Of a stretch of 64,000 nt of DNA, positions 38,926 through 51,800 are shown in pieces (position 1 is the first letter of the stretch; every line of letters begins with the position of its first letter). The translations under genes were made by a program, and so were the position numbers. The stretch covers positions 261,216 to 325,215 of the forward strand of contig VXAZ01007590.1 in NCBI GenBank assembly GCA_013399875.1, written 5' to 3'. Source of the stretch: Gymnorhina tibicen. Its lineage: Eukaryota > Chordata > Aves > Passeriformes > Artamidae. The notes beneath the pieces are model-generated. The model searched no databases and was not told the origin of the DNA. It worked only from the letters and a program-made list of their open reading frames with translations.

Positions 38926-40104
38926 TTGTGACAGGAGGTAGACTCTGGCCAAGAGTCAAAGTTCCTGAGTCCATTCTCTTACTAGAAACAATAATGACTG
39001 AACTTCTGCATGTAGGGCTGAGAATTTGTTTAATTTGCAGGGCATTGCTACTTCACTTCTACTTTCTCTGGTGTCAGAGCAGAGAGCAGTGAATCTCATT
39101 TGCTTCAAGAAGGTCCTACCCCATGCTCCATGCATGCAGCAGGGCACGACATTTCTCATAACTCTCTCATGCTCATAACTCACACTCATGAGCACTAGAT
39201 TGTGGACCACATGTTAGTCACAGTCTTCATGCTCCTTCAGCTGCTCATCTAGCTGACCAAGCACTCAGTTTGCTCCTTAAAGTAGGCTGTTTGGCAGTCA
39301 CCTCTACCTGCTTTTGCAATGAAGTAGAAAAGAGAATGCTTTGAACTGTCTTTCATCATTGGCATAGATTCAGCTGAAAGTTCTGGGTTTGTGCATAAAA
39401 GAGCAGCTTCAATAAAAAAAATCATTTGTGTCAAGTCGGCAGTGCACCCTAACTTCCTCCAAAACAGGACAGTGGGACAAAAAGTAGACATTCAACGCAG
39501 ATTATTTATGCACAAATATTACATATTTTAATCTTATTCAGCAGAAATTTTTCATTAATTCAATCCAAGTTAAAAAAACTTAAAAATTACTTAAGAATGC
39601 TTTTTTGCCCCCCAGTAAGTCCTGTATTCATTCCCTGCCCCCCCCCAAACACTTCTAATTGTATTAAAGAAATAATAATCCTGCAACTTTATAGTTGAAC
39701 CATAATTACTTGTGTGTAAGATACGAGTGTTGCTCATGCTCTCCTAATTATTAGATTTTGTTCTTTCTCTAGATGCAAAAGAACAGTTCTGGTACAACAT
39801 TACTAACAGAAGTATATCTTCTTTGACTGATTCTGTTGGAGTATGTATGTACCTGGAGAGACTGCAGTATACCAGTAGAAATTCTGTGGAACTTCAGTGG
39901 AAGTCAGCGAAAGTGGTGCAAATTTTAGCCTAAAAGGGTTTGAAAGATGTTTCACACACAAGATAAATGAATAATAAGTTAAGCAAGTGACTTACTCTTA
40001 TCTGGTATTACTCATGTATTCAGAATAACACAAGGAATTCAAATTTAACCATAAGGTTATCACTGGTAAAACAGAAGGAAGGGATTGCAAGGTCAGAGAA
40101 AAAT

Positions 40105-40145
40105 TTTAGTCTTTCTAAAGACTAAATTTTCTAAATTTTAGAAAA
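40105..40145. repeat. Two adjacent short inverted repeats
   Basis: TTTAGTCTTT (40105-40114) pairs perfectly with 40117-40126 across 2 bases. Directly after it, TTTTCTAAA (40127-40135) pairs with 40137-40145 across 1 base. Together they could form a double hairpin or cruciform. Confidence 0.85.
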
Positions 40146-40677
40146 AATTTAGAAAAAAATCTGTCACTTTAGGGACAGAGAATATGTGAATAGTTAGGCG
40201 TAAGATTACAGAGTGCAGAAACAAGTATCTAATATATATTAATATTTTAAAAGAGATGATCTGTAATGTATTTTTGAGTAGTAGTACTGCTACAAAGCTA
40301 TACATAAGGAAGTTCAACACAGTATGAATAATTTTCTGCACCGTAAGCCAGTTAAGGCTGCTTTGGCATAGGGATGGATTGGATATGGTTTCTCCAGCTT
40401 CCTGCCTCAAATGTCTGATGTATGTGCTAATCAGTTTTGCTTAAATAAGGGTGTCATGACAGTGCCCAAAGATGTCATATATTGAGCAATCCATTCAAAC
40501 TACTTTGTTTCTGAAATTTCACTGACAAAATTAAATAACCCTCAAAAGAATAGCATCAATTCCATCAATGCCTTTCTGCTTCTTAGGAGTATTGGAATTG
40601 GGTTATTCCAATGTCACTTCAATTCTTCTTTCTTTATTAGACAACTATCCCAAACAATTTGCTTAGAAAGTGAAATC

Positions 40678-40932
40678 TTATTTCATTAAATTGTCTTTCC
40701 CCATTATGTTGCTGTCAAAAAATGATGATATATAAGCACCATCAAACATGGCAAACTTGTTTTCATTAGGAAGTATTTCAATTGTGTCTGTGTGTTGTTT
40801 CATAATCTTCTTATATGTAACCTCTAGGAATTGCTGGGAGATGAGAGGCACACAGATCGCCTGCTTGCTTTTTATTTCTCCTCCTGAGATTTCGTTACTG
40901 CTTCCAGCACGTTTAACATAATCTTTGCACAA
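40678..40932 (-). pseudogene. Coding-like open frame, unrecognised; possible exon or relic
   Basis: A minus-strand open frame of about 84-95 codons with a balanced, protein-like composition (for example DTIEILPNENKFAMFDG), unlike the low-complexity frames elsewhere. There is no ATG at the start: the frame opens after an upstream stop near 40968 and the first listed codon is TTG. It ends in LMK and a TAA stop. No strong polypyrimidine tract precedes it and no poly(A) tail follows, so neither a normal internal exon nor a fresh retrocopy is well supported. I do not recognise the family. It could be a last exon, an old gene relic, or chance. Confidence 0.2.
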
Positions 40933-43900
40933 ACAAATCTCCTCTTTTGTCTTACTAAGCTTTATCTATCAAGTCCATTTCGAGAGTTTGGATATGAATA
41001 GTATAATGATATGAATTTTAAGATTTTATAAGCTTTATGCAGAAGAAGAATACTAATGTGTCTTATAGGAGCATACAGAAAACCAGTACCATATTGATAT
41101 TTAATATTCCACTTGCAAGATGGTTTATTGATTTTCCTAAACTTATGCCCAGAATGTATTAGAACCATAAAGGACCCCAAATACGAATAAATTGTTTTTA
41201 TATATTCAGAATTATAAAATAGTATAAGGAGCAAATAAATAAGCAGAAAGTTAAAATTACTTAGTGTTAAGAAAATGCATTATGGATGGCTTAACATTTT
41301 CAATGTAATTGTTTTAAAACGCTATTAATGCTTATTTGTGGTCTTATAAATATTTTAATTAATACAGTGCTCAGAATAATAGCTCTATTCTATGAATAAA
41401 AAAAGGGCCAAAACATGTAAGAAAAAAATGTAAATTGATAAACAGGAAAATAATAAATGTAGCTTTTTTAAAAACAAATATGTTTTCTGTGAAAAACCTC
41501 AGAGAAAAAAATTTTATGATGTGAATGTACAGGTCATTAATCTATCCAGTTCCGAAATCTTACTGAGATTTTGTTCATATAAAATAAGATATTTTTCTTC
41601 TCTTTTATGTGCTATTTTGATATTATTTTTTATTAGCAGATATTCTTAAGAAAATATGCCCTTGGGAGTGGTAAACCAATTTTCTGATTACTTCATAATG
41701 GAGATGTTCAAGGGGACTACAAAGATTTTCAGAACCAGTACACTGTATTTCAGAAACCTTAGGAAATGGTTTATGTTCATATTTAATTCTGTGGTTTTTG
41801 GTTTGTTTTTTTTTTTTAATTCCAAAAGGACCTTGAGTATATTCTAGTTACCATTTACTCAACTCTCGGCAGGTCCCTGGTTTGAAAGTATACTACAAAA
41901 AAGCACATGTATATTCATAAGGAATAAACAGTATTTAGACCAGGGACAATATTTTTTATTGCATTTATATTTCTTTGTAAGTTTGGGGTGTTTTTTTGCT
42001 TAAGAAAATGAGAGGTTTATAGTACAGGCTGGTTCAAGGCACAGTGATGAAAGGCTCTGTGAATTAACATTTCTATACATCTCTGCAAAAGACACTCCAC
42101 TGCTGACTTACAGCACCTCTGCTGCTCTCATCCTGCTTGTGGACACTTTCCCTGTGCCAAGGCTGTCAGATTCGTATTGAGTTGTGTGGTGGGTTTTGAA
42201 CTAGCGAGGCTTCCACTGAGGACTACAATAAGATCACCAAAATAAATCCCTGCTTTCTCTAACCTGGAAGTAAAAGTAATATCAACCAAACATCTTAGTC
42301 CTTTCTTTGACTACTTCAGTGACCCTAACACTTAACACTCATTTTGAAAACAGAGATGTGAATTCTGTACTTCCACACCTTCCTTAGTGTCAGTCAGCTT
42401 CTGAATGAAGCTCCTAAATTTACTGTAAATGATATAGGACTTAGGAGACTTTGTATTTTCTGTAAAAAAAATGGATGTGTAGATGGGAAATCTGTGATTC
42501 CAGATCTCCATCTGAGGTCCCATTCTCTATTTTTTTATGCCAAAAAAAAGCTTTATTGTTGAACTACAGTGAGAAATCCTGGCTTCTTAGGGGAGGTTTA
42601 TGTGCTGTTAAAAGTCTCTGAGAGTAAATTTAGCCGGAGTTAAAGGTGATGAGCAAGAGAAACTGGGAGAGTTTGGCATTTCCAGGCTCATGAAAGCCTT
42701 TGACGCTGAAACTTACCTATAATCCTTGATTATTAATATCACTATGTGACAAAGACAAGTTTCATAGCAGGTAAATAGACAATCAGTTTTCATGTCCAGT
42801 TGTCTGACTCCAGCTTATACTGAAAAACATTTGTGGAAAATTTAACTCTTCTTTTCTTTTGTAGTTATCCCTTTAGAATCTGATTTCTGAACCTACTTGG
42901 TACCTGAACCACACAAACTACAATGATAGGCAGTATTTAAGTACTCCAGATGAGAGGCTTCAGTTAATCAGAGCAGTACAGCTTTTTCCGAATTTATAAA
43001 TCATTCATACACGGAGTAGAAAATCCTTCTACTCAAAACATCCTACAATTTAGCTACTCAATATCCTTGCTGTATGTCTAATTCCAGTGATACACAGTGA
43101 GAAGACGCTTGGATAGGTGGAAAAAAATCCATGTAAATGTTTTTATCAGATCTGCAACATTTGATTTCTAGAGGAAAAAACTGGAAAAGAGATATGTATC
43201 CATGCAATAAACTCAGCAAAATGAAATTCTAACCTCCCGTTCCAAAGTTAAATATGCAGGTTAAAACTTTGTGTATGAGTTGTATGTATGTGAATTGCAT
43301 TCTTTTTATTTGTCTGCTCACCAAGAAACTATTTGACAACCTCTTTTGAGAATAGGATTACTTTTCCTGATTCCTCTTATTTTAGAAGACCCAAAAGTAG
43401 CCAATTGTAGAGCTCAGACTCAAACTCTCGTCAAGTCACACAGCACAGTTTCTTTCTAGAAATCACTATAAAGCATTCTCTGACACCTTAAATTGCATTC
43501 AGTTTCATTCTCTCAAAAACCCTTAAATTTTTAATTGGTTCATCAGAACAGTTTTGTTCATTTTATCATGCTGTGTCATAACTCTTGTTCCTCTTAAGAT
43601 TCAGCTTTACAAGAGGGAAGAGGGGAGGGAGAAATCTATTCATTCCTGATTATTTCAAGGGAATGTCTCTTCACTCACATTTGTTGGCGAGCCAACAGAC
43701 TAAGTTTTTCTCATTTAAAGCTAAAATATTCTTCTCTTTAGGGCTCTGTTCATATAGTTTCCTGACACCAACTTGAGATTTGACATTTTTCTGGCACTCC
43801 AAGCTGCACACCAAGCCTCTGTGTGTTTGAGAGTTCCTTGAACTTCACTGTATGGATCAGTTCGTGTGCAATCTAACAGCATGGTGTAATCTTTTATGAA

Positions 43901-45657
43901 GTATTTCTGGTAGAGAAAAAAATTGATTTACAGTGGTAAATGCATTTTTCCCACTTCTTCTCTCCTGCGGGTCTGAGTGTCAAAGGCACTAACAAAAGTG
44001 TCACGGATTTTAAGAATATCTTAATAGGGATGAACTAGAGTGTCCTTAATGTAGTTTATTTTCATCTGTGCAGTAATGACTGTAATTTTTAGTGTAAATT
44101 ACCTTTAGAAATCATAATATATCCCTTAGAAGCACACGTTACAACTAGATTGTTAAAAATAAATTTATAACTGTTAATTGTTAATTAGTAAAAAATGATA
44201 TAAATAATGACATAAGAAATTCTAGACACAAAGATTTACTGAAAAACATTTGTTCAAGTACATGAATTTCAAAACCACAGAATATCTATTCCTGATTTTA
44301 AGAAAATGGGTGAGCAATACATCATCAGATGTTGTTCTATTTGAGAGGTATCGCATTTAGCCAGTTAAGCTCCAGAAAAGAGATTTCATTGATTGTAAGG
44401 CAACTCTTGACACTATGTAAACTATTAAATGCTTTACAGGATAAGACATACATCAACTAATTTTCACTTTTAGAAAATCCTATTAAGTATTTCACTTGTA
44501 TACAGATATTGAAAGATTGAAAATGAGAGGGGTTTTTAATAGTAGCATCACCTGTAACGTCAATACCTCAAGTGCTGCAAGCTACTGAAAGTATCTACAG
44601 AGTTAAAAAATTAATTTTCTATTATGAAATTTAAAATTATCCTTTAAACCTTTCCCAGTATTAAATGAGAAACATACAATTACACTTCACGTATTACACC
44701 TGTTTCTTAAGTTGCTGTCAGTCAGATGCAACTCATTTCAAGTAATTTCTGCCATGGATGAATTTGCTCATACTCTGGACTGGGACTAACTGATTCTACA
44801 TATAAGAGGAACTTTGTAATGCTCCAATTACAGAAGACTTATGTCACACTGCATCACACACTGAGTTATAACTCAGAAAGAGACAGATTTTCAAGAATAG
44901 GAGCAATAGCATGATGAAGACTATGTTGATCTCACTGCTACTGGAAAGGACAAATACCTACTAGAAAAAAATAGCTAAGTTCTTGACACAAACTAGCAAA
45001 TCAGTAATTTTGAAAGTATTTAAATAGAATTTTCTTGCATAGCTGTTTTTCAGTAAACATACTGACAACATAATTTTGAAATTCACTGGTGAAATAGAAA
45101 AAATGCCAAAAAAACCTCTCATGAATATATGGAGTTTTTTCCCTATGGATTTTAGAAATTAATTAATTAAAATTCTTGTTTTCCCTTTTACCTATGTGCA
45201 AGACAATTCTATATTTTACTAGACATATAGTTTAGTTTTCATAAGGTGTCTGAAGGAAATACTGTCCTTACTTATGGCACACTCCAAGTGGCAATCTACT
45301 AGCACTAATTTATCCATTCAAAAGCCCAATATTTCCGATCTTAATCTCCTTCCAACACTTATTAGAAAAACTTATTTTAATGATCCAAGCAGGAAGCATA
45401 TTGAATATATCATCTGAGACACAGTGGCTATATGTGTAATATCATATTAATAGTTCTCATTCACCGGTGTACAAGCATATGCATTGTTAAACAGTAAAAA
45501 CAGAATTTCATTTTCTAGCATGGACACATACAGACTTTTCAAACAAGCCAAGATGCTGTGTAAATATATTCTTGCATCATTCTGTTTCTAAGATATTTTG
45601 TGTTTGAGAAAAGCCCTTAGATTGATGAACCCTGTGAGCCTTTTCATTTTAAAAGGA

Positions 45658-45737
45658 TCTGTACTGGGGGTTGGACTAAATGATCTGCAGAGGTTCCTTC
45701 CAACCCTATCCTATGATTCTGGTTCTGTGGTTCTTTG
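45658..45737 (+). mobile_element. CR1 LINE 3' terminal stub
   Basis: 'gggggttggactaaatgat' followed by 'cagaggttccttccaaccct' and degenerate octamer tail units (ATGATTCTGGTTCTGTGGTTCT-like) is the canonical last 80 bp of CR1. It is strongly 5'-truncated. Confidence 0.9.
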
Positions 45738-47770
45738 GATATCCTGTAGTCTTCAGAGCTGCCAATAGCCTCTGCAAGCATTTATATGGTAATCCCTTCA
45801 AACAGACTTCTGGCAAGATTCAACTGTGTGTTCAGATAATCAACTAGCTATCTATAACATAAGTATCTGAAAACAAGATGTGTTTAAGCTTCTATTATAC
45901 TCAGTAATGACTTAGTAGATGACATTGATGGAGCCTACAAAACAATTTTGCTGTCCTTAAATTAGATAACTATTGGAAAGTACCAGTATTGTATACACAG
46001 GACTGTAGTGCCATTTGAACTACCTTAAGTTGTCTGCTGGCTGGTATGACAAAATATAAACAGAAGATCATTGCTTTGTGGATCGATAGCTAGAGGCCAA
46101 ACTTAGATGCACCCAGTGCTCAGGACACGGAATCCTTTTACTGAGAAATTCATGAAAGAATTGTATGAAACATTCATGAGAGAAATGTATGAAAACAGGC
46201 ATTTAGTGCAATTTGTGTTGCCATATTTGCCTCAATCTCCTACTGGAGCAAGTTTCAGATATCTCTTGCCTTTGATATTTGTAATCCCTTTATATATGAC
46301 CTGGGTTTCTTAGGGAGACTAGGTTCTCATGTGTGGGTAAGTAATTGCATTAGCTGAGCCAGTCTCTAGATTCCTTTAAATGCATAGTTCAAACTCACTG
46401 CCTATAAAGGCAGTTTAAGTATTCAGAACATATTCAGACACATCAAGATAAAAATGTAGGTGTCTGTCTCCCTAAACCCTGCACAGTTTAAACACTGTGC
46501 ACACCTGGATGTGATAAACTCACCTCAGTGTGTCTGCATCTGGAGCAGAGTGCTCCAATCTTCCACCTGTCTTTCACAACCACCTCCTGCGAATGGCCTT
46601 GAAAAGACCTTTAACTCACAACGTTTCAATGACTCCACTAAGCCCTGTATGCTGTAGAACACACATTTGCTACAGGGAAGTCTTTCTAACTAAGGAAAAA
46701 AATAAGATCCAACCATATGTTTTAAGAATACCAAAGAAATTATGCATCTTTAATTGAAACATTGTCTTCATTCATAACTATCCAAGAAATCTTGAAGGTT
46801 CACAAACAGTAAGAATTTAAAGCTTAATCTTCTAGGGCTAGAATTTGAACTCTGGATAATTCATAAGTTTTTCCATTTGAAAAAAAATATATTTTCTGAG
46901 CAAGTGCTTTCTGTGACTCATGCTACAACTCTGGCAACTTTTGTGGTAAGGTATGTATCAGTCAAGAAATAAATTAATCATAATAAAGCACATCATCAGC
47001 AAAAAAATCTTCAGTTTAAATTTATTTAATTTTCTTGAGGAAGCTTTCTCATTTAAAAATGGAAATGGATATTATCTTCATTATTTATTATTCCTAAAGC
47101 AACAATAGTTAATGATCAAGAAAGTTACAGGCCTAGGGATGAAATGCTCTTGGTGTTTTAACAAATATGTATAACAAGAAGAATTTATATGGCTAAATCC
47201 ACAGTATTTTCCACCAACACTAGGAAAAACAACTAAATAAGTAAAAATGAAACAAAACAAATAAAAACCAGAAGAACCCCCAACACCTGTATTACTGTTT
47301 TTATTGTCTAATAATTACTACATTAGAGGAGTATGATTATCCAATGAAACAGCATTCACCGGTGAAATAAATAAGAGCATTCCCAAGTTGAAGGAACTTA
47401 CATATTACGAAAATACAGAAATTAGACTTTTTCATCTTATTGTGACAATTTCAAATTGAGTCCTAATCTGTAGTGTGTGGGAATTTTTAATATTTTATGC
47501 AGGTGGAAAGAAAGATAACAAATATTCAGACAAGTATACAGATTTTCTTTTTTTTTAATGTTTGGGTTTGTTTTTTTTCTTTATTTCAACAGCTCTACAG
47601 CATTATGTCTTTTTTTATCCATCCCATTCTCATTTCATAGTTGCTGCCTTGGCCCATTTGGGTCTTTAAAAGATTTTTTTTTACCAAGAAAATGTCCAAA
47701 ATGCTGCCCTGAATTCACTAATTATCAGAATTACTCCAAGACTATTGAAAAAATAAATGCTTTTAATTTA

Positions 47771-47840
47771 AAAAACTAAAAACAAAAAAAAAAAAAACCC
47801 AAACCAAAGCAAAACAAAAAACCCAAACCAAAGAAAACCA
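47771..47840 (-). repeat. A/C-rich tract (T/G-rich on the minus strand)
   Basis: A runs broken by CCC and CC. On the minus strand it has the TTTGGG style of the tracts at 14832 and 37747, so it is the same class in opposite orientation. Confidence 0.85.
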
Positions 47841-47993
47841 TAATGACGCTTTACTTCAGAGCCATCCAGAATGACAATACTGTTGGCTCCAAAGTGATCT
47901 TTCACTTCATTTGAGGTTTTAAGCTGATTTCTCTGTAAAAGTTGGGACGGACAAGACTGATTTTCTGTTCAGATGAGAACAGGATCATGTTAG

Positions 47994-48016
47994 GGGTTCC
48001 TAAGGTGTTCCTAAGG
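47994..48016. repeat. Short tandem duplication
   Basis: GTTCCTAAGGT occurs twice in direct tandem. Confidence 0.85.
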
Positions 48017-48782
48017 TGACAGATGTTCTACCTTCATGAAATAAAATTTTTTCAATCATGTTTACTAGATTTTGTTAAATAAATAAATATGAATAGGCAT
48101 CTGTTTCTCTATTTTGTGAAGTGGTTCTGTAAAGTTTTTTACATAAACTTAAAAATTGGCACCAGAAGGATATGTCATCAGTAAATAAACAGAAACTCAT
48201 CTGTGCAGGAGGCTACCAAGTAGGCCCTTAAATTTATATACCAAATATTTCCTTTAAATTATGCAGATTACAAGATGTATTTTGAAGAGTTGTGTCAATT
48301 TTACTAACTGTTATGATTTACTTGCTTCTTCTTTAAACTACTTGTTTTCTATTTCCTATAGCTTTTTTGGTTTGGTTGCATTTTTTATTCATTTCCTTGC
48401 TTTTGCTTTTTTATCCTTGAGCTTTCAGCTATGTGTTATTTATAATCTGGAATGAAAAATACATATATGTGGCAGAATTCCATTGTGGTATTAACTAAAA
48501 TGTTCTAAACTGTGGATAAAGCTCCCACACTCCTGGAGCCTCTTATTTGTGTTAATCAGCACCTTAATGCCTAGATATGCTTGTTTCTTGCCAAAGATTA
48601 GATGTGAAAACAACTCTTTTAAGTTTTATTTAAAGATGTACAGTGTCATTTTGGATATGTCTGAAGACTGGTTTTAAAGTGATGCACAATTTAGTGTGGT
48701 AGCTTTTTGTGGCACAAGAAAATCTAGCTACAGGTTGTAGAGCCTTAAAAATAGGATAGCTAATTGGACTGAGTTCCTCCAT

Positions 48783-48834
48783 TTGACTTCTACTTTTAAT
48801 GTTTCCAATTGACTTCTACGTTTAACGTTTCCAA
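48783..48834. repeat. Two-copy 26-bp tandem repeat
   Basis: TTGACTTCTACTTTTAATGT (the first 20 bases of the unit) followed by TTCCAA is repeated at once with two substitutions, giving a clean 26-bp duplication. Confidence 0.92.
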
Positions 48835-51800
48835 TTAACATATGATTTTTTTTTTCCTTCACAGAATAAATGAAGTAGACAGAGCAGGGGGGATCTAATC
48901 TGGGTTTATTTAAGATACTCAGGCCAAATAGTGAGTTGCTACAAGCAACCATCCTTGCAGTGAACTCTGATTTATTTCCAGTTCAGACCAATACAGGTTT
49001 TCCTCCTTATGTGCTTCTGTAAACTGATATTTATGTTTCTGCATGATGCAGTGTAAAGCCACAGAGATTTTGCCATCCAGCTCCCATTGCTAAATGCATC
49101 CTTCTCAGAATTGGAAAGCACCTGGCATTTAAACCCATGAAAATACAGTATATGAAAAAAACGAAATTAAGAACCCTGATTAATTAATGCCAAATACTAA
49201 GTTCTTAGTTGCTTACAATTAGTTAGCACAGCTAATTAACAGACCATAACCAAACAGACAAACAGGGTAGGTCCTTTCGTTTCTCAGTGTGGAGGCCATG
49301 TAGAGAAGAGAGACTTAACACTTACAGCTTTAAATCTTCTATTCTCTTTGTTCTCTGCTGCCCTGCTGCAGCAAAGGCTTCAAGTCTAGTTCTGGCATCC
49401 CATCACAGTTCATCTCTTTTTCTCCAAAATTATAGCGAGTGTCACTGAGAAGTTTTAGAGGAGCCATAGGTTAACTGGCCTAAGAAAATGAATGATTTCA
49501 TTGACAAGGTAACAAAGTAAAAGATAAAGATAAACTCATGATAGCTCTGATAAATCTGTCCTTTACAGGAGCAAACTGTTACAAAAGTACTACAAAATAT
49601 TTTATGCCTACTAATTCTTCCTATTAATAGGTGAATATCTACATTTTGCAGAGCCAGTAGAGCACTAGACACCATTTTTTCAGTTTCTTGGGAAGGCAAA
49701 TACCATAATCCCAAACATTGCCCCTTCTTCCTCTCCCACCCTTTGAGTTTTCATTGCAGAACACAATATCATATGTCAAGGAATATCCCTTTGGTCAGTT
49801 AGAGCCAGCTGTCCAGATTGATTTCCCTCCAAAAGTCTCATCCCCTGCCTACTTACTTTTGGGCTGGGAAGGGAGAAAAAGTAGAAGACTTGATGCTGTG
49901 CAAGAACTATTCGGCAAAATCCAAACCGAAACATGCTGTCAACACCAATTTAGCCACGAATACAAAGCACAGCAATGTATGGGCTGCTATGAAGAAAGGT
50001 GTCTTAACCCCAGCCAACCCCAGTACATTTACTAAATTAGAGATTTAGCAAAGCCATATAGGAACAAGTGCTGACTATATGTTCATGCACAAATGGAAAT
50101 CTTATTTGTAGCACTGAGAAGACAAAAACATTTGTTTTACCCATTTTAAAAAGAAGATATATTCAAAGTTTCCATTTTCAGTTTATTTTTATCTAATGCA
50201 TCATCTTGCAGAAAAATACTGCTTATTTCTTGTTCTTTGCTAGGTAAATATTTTTCAGGCACTTTTCAATATTGAATAAAAACCAAGCACTTTTAAATGT
50301 TATGGAAATTTCTTAAAACCACACAAATCAGGAAAAAAAAATATACGCAGCTTTAATAAATGTAGAAACTATGTTTTGGTTATAAAAATAGAAATAAATG
50401 CTTCATTACTCAAATAACCTTGAACTTGGACCATGATGGATATTGTAGTTAATTAAACCGTATATTGAGGTAATATGCTGCATTGGAAATAGAAACATTT
50501 AGATGAAAAGGTGGGAAATGGATTGGGTAATAGGTAATGCAGTCCATCTTTTGAAAGCACGATAATGAAAAAGACTCATAGAGATAGATGAGGTTGTTGT
50601 GCAGAGTTTAGCATTTATGTATTTATCATAATACATATATGTATTTACATATCAGTGTAAATTTTCAGGTGGGTTAATGTTTTGATTTGTTTCAGTGATT
50701 TGAATGTTATTACTCAGACAAGTGGGTAGGTATATTTTCATAGAAAAACTTAAAGGAGAACTTTTTGAGTCTGTGCATTTTTAAAATAATTTTAAAATCT
50801 ATAATTAAAAAATAAAACATGAACAAATAATTGATAATCCTTATATATTACATCATATTTCTTTCCACAGACTTCTTTCAATCTCCATTTCCTCTGAATA
50901 TATTGAAATCTCACCTACTGTTTTGGTTTCTCACTTTCATGATTTTTCTTTCAGATAATATTTAATTACAAAATACCCAACTTTTAAGAAATATCTGTTT
51001 AATTTATTTTAAAATAAAAAAGAAGAATGGAAATGTTTAAGAGATATACAGAAAAGAATAAAAGAATCCTAAATATTACACCTTTTGCAGCTTAAGGTGA
51101 TAGATGCATTGATGCAGATAAAGAAAACAAAGAACTAAAAAGGAAAAGGTAAAAGGAAAAGAAAATTAAATAAACATGAACTTCGTTTTTCATGCATCAA
51201 ATGCATCACAAGCTGCAAATGCACTGAATACGCATTTGATCTCACTTTAGAATTATATCTGCTCATTTTCACAAGCTCTTTTCACAATCAAAATATACAG
51301 CGGAAAGTGTTTATAACCTCTGAATATTATATCTTTTTTATCTAGGTAAATAAATAGCTAAACATGCATTTGTATAAAAAAATCTGCATTCTTCAGCACA
51401 AATTGCCCAACCAGGGGTTAATTATGATATATTTTAGATCTTTAACCTGGTCCGAGACATCTAGCATGACTGAATAATCTGTATGTACTTAGATGAGTCA
51501 CTGTATAGTGTAAGCAAGAATGTTAGGAACTAGAATAACAGAAAAAGTTAAATAAACTTCAAACCAGTTACTGAATGGAGACAATTATCAAGGAGGTCTT
51601 CAGGCAGCAAGGACAATGAAGAATTAGGAAACTAAAAAACTAGATGTTTTCAAATTATGTTAGAAGCACAAGAAATCTCAGAAATAACCTAGTCTTAAAA
51701 TAAGAGACATGGGGAAATATTTTACACCATTATTGAGAAAGTGTAGAAATGAGAAGACCTATATATATCTGAAAACAAAAGAGAATTTTTAAAAGACTAG

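Larger units (their letters stand above)
38926..45657. other. Unannotated AT-rich stretch
   Basis: No complete gene or recognised transposon. It includes C runs at 39606-39650, hairpin-forming repeats at 40105-40145, and a coding-like minus-strand frame at 40678-40932. Confidence 0.5.

Noticed and set aside
38956..39491. Two neighbouring minus-strand frames (38956-39210 and 39249-39491) as a possible frame-shifted gene relic
   Set aside because: They are in different frames, match no family I recognise and are separated by stops. Upstream extension of the CR1 at 38570 is also possible but not visible.
49718..50035. A 105-codon plus-strand frame with an acceptor-like site inside it
   Set aside because: No recognised family, no clear donor and a chance-compatible length; noted in the stretch description only.
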